Below the pieces are notes generated by a model that saw only the letters and a program-made list of their open reading frames with translations, was not told the origin of the DNA and ran no database searches. A DNA stretch of 9,627 nt from Planctomycetia bacterium (GTDB taxonomy: Bacteria; Planctomycetota; Planctomycetia; Gemmatales; Gemmataceae): assembly GCA_022616395.1 (NCBI GenBank), contig JAKEEV010000564.1, forward strand, positions 1-9,627, in the 5' to 3' direction. The position numbers and the translations under genes are program-made. How positions within the stretch are numbered: position 1 is the first letter of the stretch; each line of letters opens with the position of its first letter. This document shows positions 6,235 to 9,627 of this stretch, piece by piece.

Positions 6235-6967
6235 ATGAACCTGAAGTACCGTTGTCTGGCCGTGGGTCTTCTGTTACTAGCGGTCTTCCTCGCCCTGCCC
6301 AAAAGCTCCTCAGCCCGTCAGCCACCACCAGAAAACACTATCAAAGATCACGCTGGTGGACACAACGGCGAAGGGCAAGATCAAGGTAAGCGGGAAATTC
6401 ACAACCAAGCCGGGTGTGACGCTCGACAAAGTCATTGTCTTCGCGTTCCCGGTGAGCGGTGGAGTGATGGCGGGGCAGGAGGAGGTCAAGAAAGCGCAGA
6501 TCGACCAGACGAAACTGACTTGGGGAACGGCGGAACTGAAGATTCATGTCTACAAGGACATCTACGCGATCCGCGCAGACGGGTATTTCTCCGATAATAT
6601 GAACGTCGCCATCGCCTCGGAGTATGCGCAGCACCCGGCTGACGGCGACCCGCCCCCACCCCCGAACCTGACTTTCTCCTGGGATCCCACTTTCCCACAA
6701 AGTATCGCAGCCAAGACGATCTCTTGTGTGGGAACCTACACCGGCAAAGTCAACAAAGACAACAAAGGAACTCTACTCGCCGTCCCCACAGCCGGGGGAA
6801 CGCACAGCGTGACAACCATGAAAATCAACCCACCAAAAGCCTGGCTCAGTGATCCGCTCCTCATGGTTCCGACAGGTGGGATCATGTACAACGTGGTCGG
6901 AGCAGCAGCCGATGACGGAGGGAAGTTCTACTCCGCGCCGTATGTCACCATATCAGTCAAGGAGTAA
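6235..6967 (+). pseudogene. Secreted protein of unknown function, split by a +1 frameshift after the signal peptide
   Basis: ATG 6235, with a good Shine-Dalgarno, opens a clear Sec signal peptide: basic NLKYR, a hydrophobic core to LALP, and a likely cut after SSSA near residue 24. That frame then turns into non-protein-like sequence and stops at 6597. The plausible mature protein lies one frame over and runs to TAA 6967. The shift falls between about 6322 and 6347. Removing one A from the AAAA run at 6332-6335 would join them as SARQPPPETLSKITLVDTTA, giving one protein of about 243 residues. The gene lies downstream of a strong promoter and 51 bases before the pseudopilin gene. The downstream frame is intact for more than 200 codons. 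This fits a very recent mutation or a base error in the sequence; programmed shifting is possible but unsupported. Confidence 0.7.
6356..6967 (+). CDS. Body of the secreted hypothetical protein (intact downstream frame)
   Basis: The frame is open from 6281 to TAA 6967. GTG 6356 is the first usable start codon in it, giving about 203 residues, but there is no Shine-Dalgarno in front and the real start is probably the signal peptide at 6235 (see the split-gene entry). I do not recognise the family. The sequence alternates hydrophobic and polar residues, as in a beta-rich fold (KGKIKVSGKFTTKPG, VIVFAFPVSGG, ELKIHVYKDIYAIRADGYF). It has a proline run (GDPPPPPN, about residues 97-104), a single Cys in ISCVGTYTG and a C-terminal strand YVTISVKE. 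There is no membrane span or catalytic motif. With its signal peptide restored it would be a small exported protein. A conventional gene caller would probably report this stretch as a stand-alone hypothetical protein. Confidence 0.6.
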   Translation: MDTTAKGKIKVSGKFTTKPGVTLDKVIVFAFPVSGGVMAGQEEVKKAQIDQTKLTWGTAELKIHVYKDIYAIRADGYFSDNMNVAIASEYAQHPADGDPPPPPNLTFSWDPTFPQSIAAKTISCVGTYTGKVNKDNKGTLLAVPTAGGTHSVTTMKINPPKAWLSDPLLMVPTGGIMYNVVGAAADDGGKFYSAPYVTISVKE

Positions 6968-7005
6968 CAGCGCAGTGTCGCGAGTGTTCCAAACAGCGCA
7001 TCTTC

Positions 7006-7012
7006 AAGGAGG
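7006..7012 (+). promoter_or_regulatory. Strong Shine-Dalgarno site of the DUF1559 gene
   Basis: AAGGAGG stands 6 bases before ATG 7019, in the 51-base gap after the split gene. It is the strongest ribosome site in the window and suggests the DUF1559 product is made in quantity, independently of translation of the frameshifted gene upstream. Confidence 0.8.
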
Positions 7013-7018
7013 GTTCTC

Positions 7019-7939
7019 ATGTCGAGGCGTATCGGTTTTTCACTGATCGAAGTGATCGTGGTAATCGCGATCATCGCCATTTTGATTGCGTTGTTACTGC
7101 CCGCGATTCAGCGCGTGCGCGAGGCGGCAATGCGCACGCAGAGTATGAACAACCTTAAACAGATCCAACTGAGTGTCCACAACTTCGCCTCGAACCACAA
7201 GGATCGCGTGCCAGCGCTCAATGGCGATCCCAACGGGCCGAACCCCCACAAGTCGCTGTATGGAGCCATCCTGCCATACATCGAACAGGGCGCGATCTAC
7301 AACGAGTTGTACAACCGCCCAGGTGGACCCAGTGGAAGGGAGAACTTCTTGTATGTTCGGGTGTACCTCAGCCCTGCGGATCCGAGCCTTGACAAGAAAT
7401 GGGCGAACTCGGGGGTGACGAGCTACGCGGCCAATGCTTGGGCGTTCCAGCCGGGCTATACCCTCGGCGCGTCGTACCAAGACGGCCTGACCAACACCAT
7501 TGCCTTCGCGGAGCATTACGCCAACTGTGGCGGAAGACTCCATTTTCTTTGGGTGGAGTATTACGTTGTGTCCTTCCAGTTGCGGCGGGCGTCGTTCGCC
7601 GACAACGGAGAATCAATGTATACCACAAGCCCGCCGCCGTATCACATCAGCTATGCTGACGTGTACCCAGTGACGAAGGGCAACCCGCCTGACTCTGGAC
7701 CAAGTCACGCAATTCAGTTGTACGCTCCAGACGGAACCCTTCAGCAAATCACGACACCATTCCAGACGGCTCCGGCTGTCGAGGACTGCCACGCTGCCAT
7801 ACCCCAGACTCCGCACAAGGGAGGAATGCTGGTGGGAATGATGGATGGGAGCGTGCGGACTCTCTCACCCACAACCCCGATGAACACTTTCTGGGGTGCT
7901 GTCACACCCAACGGAGGAGAAATCCTGCCCGACTGGTGA
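7019..7939 (+). CDS. DUF1559 protein with prepilin-like N-terminal cleavage/methylation motif
   Basis: DUF1559 proteins form a large planctomycete expansion of pseudopilin-like secreted proteins of unknown exact role. The 306-residue product begins MSRRIGFSLIEVIVVIAIIAILIALLLPAI. It has the type IV prepilin site Gly6/Phe7, Glu at mature position 5 (Glu11), and a hydrophobic helix to about residue 30. REAA and NNLKQIQLSVHNFAS (44-58) follow, as is typical of the family. Other family features are YGAILPYIEQGAIYN (81-94), SYAANAW (135-141) and the closing H-X9-DG motif, His266 to Asp276-Gly277 in HKGGMLVGMMDGSVR. The length is in the normal range. It should be processed by a prepilin peptidase and stay in the membrane or be assembled into a pilus-like structure. 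Two cysteines (170 and 257) could form a disulfide. It follows the split secreted gene by 51 bases and probably shares its promoter. Confidence 0.95.
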   Translation: MSRRIGFSLIEVIVVIAIIAILIALLLPAIQRVREAAMRTQSMNNLKQIQLSVHNFASNHKDRVPALNGDPNGPNPHKSLYGAILPYIEQGAIYNELYNRPGGPSGRENFLYVRVYLSPADPSLDKKWANSGVTSYAANAWAFQPGYTLGASYQDGLTNTIAFAEHYANCGGRLHFLWVEYYVVSFQLRRASFADNGESMYTTSPPPYHISYADVYPVTKGNPPDSGPSHAIQLYAPDGTLQQITTPFQTAPAVEDCHAAIPQTPHKGGMLVGMMDGSVRTLSPTTPMNTFWGAVTPNGGEILPDW

Positions 7940-8023
7940 ACCCCGTGTTCTGTCTTCCAATCTCTCCTCCCGCCCCCCACAATGATTGATAGTCACTTTC
8001 GCTTCATTGTGTGGAACGAGATC
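7940..8023 (+). other. Gap before the metallopeptidase gene, with an 8-bp dyad
   Basis: The 84-base gap contains CACAATGA (7978-7985) and its exact reverse complement TCATTGTG (8004-8011), 18 bases apart, ending 12 bases before ATG 8024. There is no T run after it, so it is not a standard terminator. It could be an operator or an mRNA hairpin near the ribosome site. A C- and T-rich stretch (about 7949-7980) precedes it. No convincing promoter was found. Confidence 0.35.
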
Positions 8024-9451
8024 ATGCGCCGATGCTGCTTCGCTCTGCTGTTGCTCCCATGCGTGTTGACCGCGACAGTGGGGCTGGCGCAACCGCCCTC
8101 CCCTCCCGCCACTCCACCCGCTGGGTTAGCGAACTGGCCGTTCGACGAGATCACCCTGACCAACGGAGCGAAGTTCCAGGGACTGATTCTCTTGGAAAGC
8201 CCCACTGGTATGCAGTTCCAGGCGGTCTCGCGTCCGCCAGGTCGCCCCACGGTCACGCTCACGAGCTTCTTCAGCAAGGACGAGATCGCGAAGGTGAAGC
8301 GCTTGACCGACGACGAACGCAAGGTACTCAAAGCGAAGCTCGCGGAACTCGACCCCAGCGGTGAGGGGGAACGCAAACGGATGGAATCGCTGGAACTGGT
8401 CTCCGCGGACTGGCCGGGCAAAACGGGCGGGGCGAAACTCTACGACTCGGATTACTTCACGCTGCTCTGTAGCGGCTCGGAAGAACTGGCGCGCCGATCT
8501 GCCGTTCGTCTGGAACAGATTTACACAGCCTTCGCCAGATTCCTTCCCCCGACGGTCAAGGACCGACAGCCCACCCGCCTGTTGCTTGCCACCGAGTGGG
8601 ACGAATACAAAACGCTCCTCGGACCCGCAGGCGAACCGAAGCTCCTCAACCCCGCGGTCTACGATCCGAAGACCAACCGCATTCTGTGCGGCAGCGAACT
8701 GAAGCGACTCGGCACCGAACTGCAATCGGCCCGCATCCACCACGCGCAACAAATTGAAGGGCTTGACACCTACGAGTCGGCCGTCCGCAAGCTCTACAAG
8801 CAACCGGAACTGAAGCGCTATCTGGATATGATCGCTGTTGAGCGCAGGCGGGTGTGGGTCGCGGATGCCAACAACGGGCGGAAGTTCGACGAGGCGACCG
8901 CGCGGCTCTTCGCGCTACTCTATCACGAGGCGTTTCACGCCTACGTCGCGACGTTCGTTTACCCGCCGATGCCCATCGAACAAGTGAAGGCCGGCAAGGG
9001 CACGGGCGAGCTTCCGCGCTGGTTAAACGAAGGGCTGGCTCAGGTCTTTGAAACCGCGGTCGTGGAAGCGGGAGAGCTGCGTGCTGACCACCCCGACAAG
9101 GACCGACTTGCGCGCGCGAAGGACTGGCTGAAAGGCAAGGTCGGCGGGCCGCTCATCCCTCTGGGCGATCTGCTCACAACGGGCCGAGATGCATTCCTCG
9201 CGCTACACGCCGATCAGAAAGTCGCCTCCGACCGCGCCTATCTCTCAAGCTGGGCTTTGGCTCACTATCTCACGTTCGACCGCCGACTGATCGGCACCAG
9301 CGCGTTCCACAAGTATCTTGTCGCGGTCAATTCCGGCAATGATCCAAAACAGGCATTCGCAACGCTCGTCGGTCAGCAACTCCCAGCCTTCGAGAAGGAC
9401 TGGCACAACTACCTGACTCGACTGCAACCCAATGGGACGCTGGCAAAGTAA
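8024..9451 (+). CDS. Secreted gluzincin-like metallopeptidase (DUF1570-like), HExxH
   Basis: This predicted exported zinc-dependent hydrolase has 475 residues from ATG 8024. That start begins a good signal peptide, MRRCCFALLLLPCVLTATVG, with a likely cut near AQ (residues 22-23). ATG 7982 is in frame, but it would put 14 polar residues in front of the signal and lies inside the dyad. An N-terminal region (about 39-95: FDEITLTNGAKFQGLILLES) looks like the small beta-barrel found on many planctomycete exported proteins. The catalytic part has LLYHEAFHAYVATF with HEAFH at 301-305 and RWLNEGLAQVFE, where Glu336 is the likely third zinc ligand, 31 residues after His305. This matches the general gluzincin layout and resembles DUF1570. 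The C-terminal SSWALAHYLTFD and DWHNYL helices also fit that family. The substrate is unknown. It may be co-transcribed with the upstream pseudopilin gene. Confidence 0.85.
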   Translation: MRRCCFALLLLPCVLTATVGLAQPPSPPATPPAGLANWPFDEITLTNGAKFQGLILLESPTGMQFQAVSRPPGRPTVTLTSFFSKDEIAKVKRLTDDERKVLKAKLAELDPSGEGERKRMESLELVSADWPGKTGGAKLYDSDYFTLLCSGSEELARRSAVRLEQIYTAFARFLPPTVKDRQPTRLLLATEWDEYKTLLGPAGEPKLLNPAVYDPKTNRILCGSELKRLGTELQSARIHHAQQIEGLDTYESAVRKLYKQPELKRYLDMIAVERRRVWVADANNGRKFDEATARLFALLYHEAFHAYVATFVYPPMPIEQVKAGKGTGELPRWLNEGLAQVFETAVVEAGELRADHPDKDRLARAKDWLKGKVGGPLIPLGDLLTTGRDAFLALHADQKVASDRAYLSSWALAHYLTFDRRLIGTSAFHKYLVAVNSGNDPKQAFATLVGQQLPAFEKDWHNYLTRLQPNGTLAK

Positions 9452-9627
9452 CAGGAGACGGGAGACAGGAGTCAGGAGACAGAAGATAGGAGGAAGACAG
9501 GGGACAGGAGACAGGAAACAGGAAACAGAAGACCGGGGCTTCTGCGCGCGGACCACCAGGAGCGCGCGCTCGCCGGTGCCGGTGGGCGCGGAGAGCCAGC
9601 AGGGCAGCCACTCGAAGTCGTCCTCCC
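9245..9627 (-). CDS. C-terminal part of an unidentified minus-strand protein, extended through the heptad repeat
   Basis: The minus-strand frame that includes 9625-9623 is open from the window edge to TGA 9247-9245, giving 126 residues. Its first 31 codons (9625-9533) read EDDFEWLPCWLSAPTGTGER and ALLVVRAQKPR, and every one ends in G or C, a strong coding signal. The signal stops at 9532, where the heptad array begins. After that the frame yields low-complexity Cys/Pro/Leu/Ser-rich sequence (SCFLSPVPCLPP) and then antisense of the metallopeptidase, overlapping its last 207 bases. I do not recognise the protein; too little is present. The original end of the gene may have been lost when the repeat arrived, and the downstream 95 or so residues are probably not ancestral. 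GC3 is higher than in the neighbouring genes. Confidence 0.5.
   Translation of the reverse strand, partial: EDDFEWLPCWLSAPTGTGERALLVVRAQKPRSSVSCFLSPVPCLPPIFCLLTPVSRLLLLCQRPIGLQSSQVVVPVLLEGWELLTDERCECLFWIIAGIDRDKILVERAGADQSAVEREIVSQSPA
9452..9531 (+). repeat. Heptanucleotide tandem array immediately after the metallopeptidase stop
   Basis: Starting at the base after TAA 9449-9451, the plus strand reads CAGGAGA, CGGGAGA, CAGGAGT, CAGGAGA, CAGAAGA, TAGGAGG, a broken AAGA, then CAGGGGA, CAGGAGA, CAGGAAA, CAGGAAA and CAGAAG. This is about eleven copies of a CAGRRGA unit. It is the same family as the arms at 1393-1530. In both cases the purine-rich strand is the sense strand of the gene that has just ended. 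A short hairpin, CAGAAG-N7-CTTCTG (9526-9544), closes the far end. Confidence 0.85.

Noticed and set aside
7365..7659. Frames of about 86 codons on both strands within the DUF1559 gene
   Set aside because: They lie wholly inside a gene with full family support and have no initiation signal or motif of their own.
9526..9544. Intrinsic terminator formed by CAGAAG-N7-CTTCTG
   Set aside because: The stem is only six base pairs and no T run follows on either strand; kept only as a note in the repeat entry.

Overview
The window looks like chromosomal DNA of a planctomycete, most likely of the Gemmataceae type. The lineage markers are a DUF1559 protein with a prepilin-like N-terminus and a closing H-X9-DG motif, a large membrane-anchored Ser/Thr kinase with a repetitive extracytoplasmic part, a secreted HExxH protein of planctomycete style, and a GC-rich palindromic repeat inserted in frame inside rarA. 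This assignment rests on family knowledge and was not tested by database search.

Layout. Positions 3-1385 (minus) hold nearly all of rarA, the AAA+ ATPase of stalled replication forks, cut only at its C-terminal end. Positions 1386-1536 hold no gene but contain a structured element of heptanucleotide repeats in inverted arms around a central hairpin. Positions 1537-5304 (minus) encode a 1255-residue receptor-like Ser/Thr kinase: cytoplasmic kinase, one membrane span, an Asn-Pro linker and four tandem beta-rich modules. Positions 5429-6043 (minus) encode UbiX flavin prenyltransferase. Positions 6044-6234 are a divergent control region with a good sigma70-type promoter facing right.

Three genes follow on the plus strand, probably expressed together: a secreted protein of unknown function that is split by a one-base frameshift just after its signal peptide (6235-6967), the DUF1559 pseudopilin-like protein (7019-7939), and a secreted gluzincin-like metallopeptidase (8024-9451). 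A second block of the same heptad family starts right after the metallopeptidase stop (9452-9531). Beyond it lies the C-terminal part of a minus-strand gene with extreme GC3. Its reading frame runs on through the heptads and into the antisense of the metallopeptidase.

The gene content is mostly ordinary for a planctomycete, and I see no defence, CRISPR, phage or secondary-metabolite system. The observations most worth following are the repeat biology (an in-frame palindrome in rarA, and heptad arrays abutting gene ends), the four-module kinase ectodomain and the frameshifted secreted gene.
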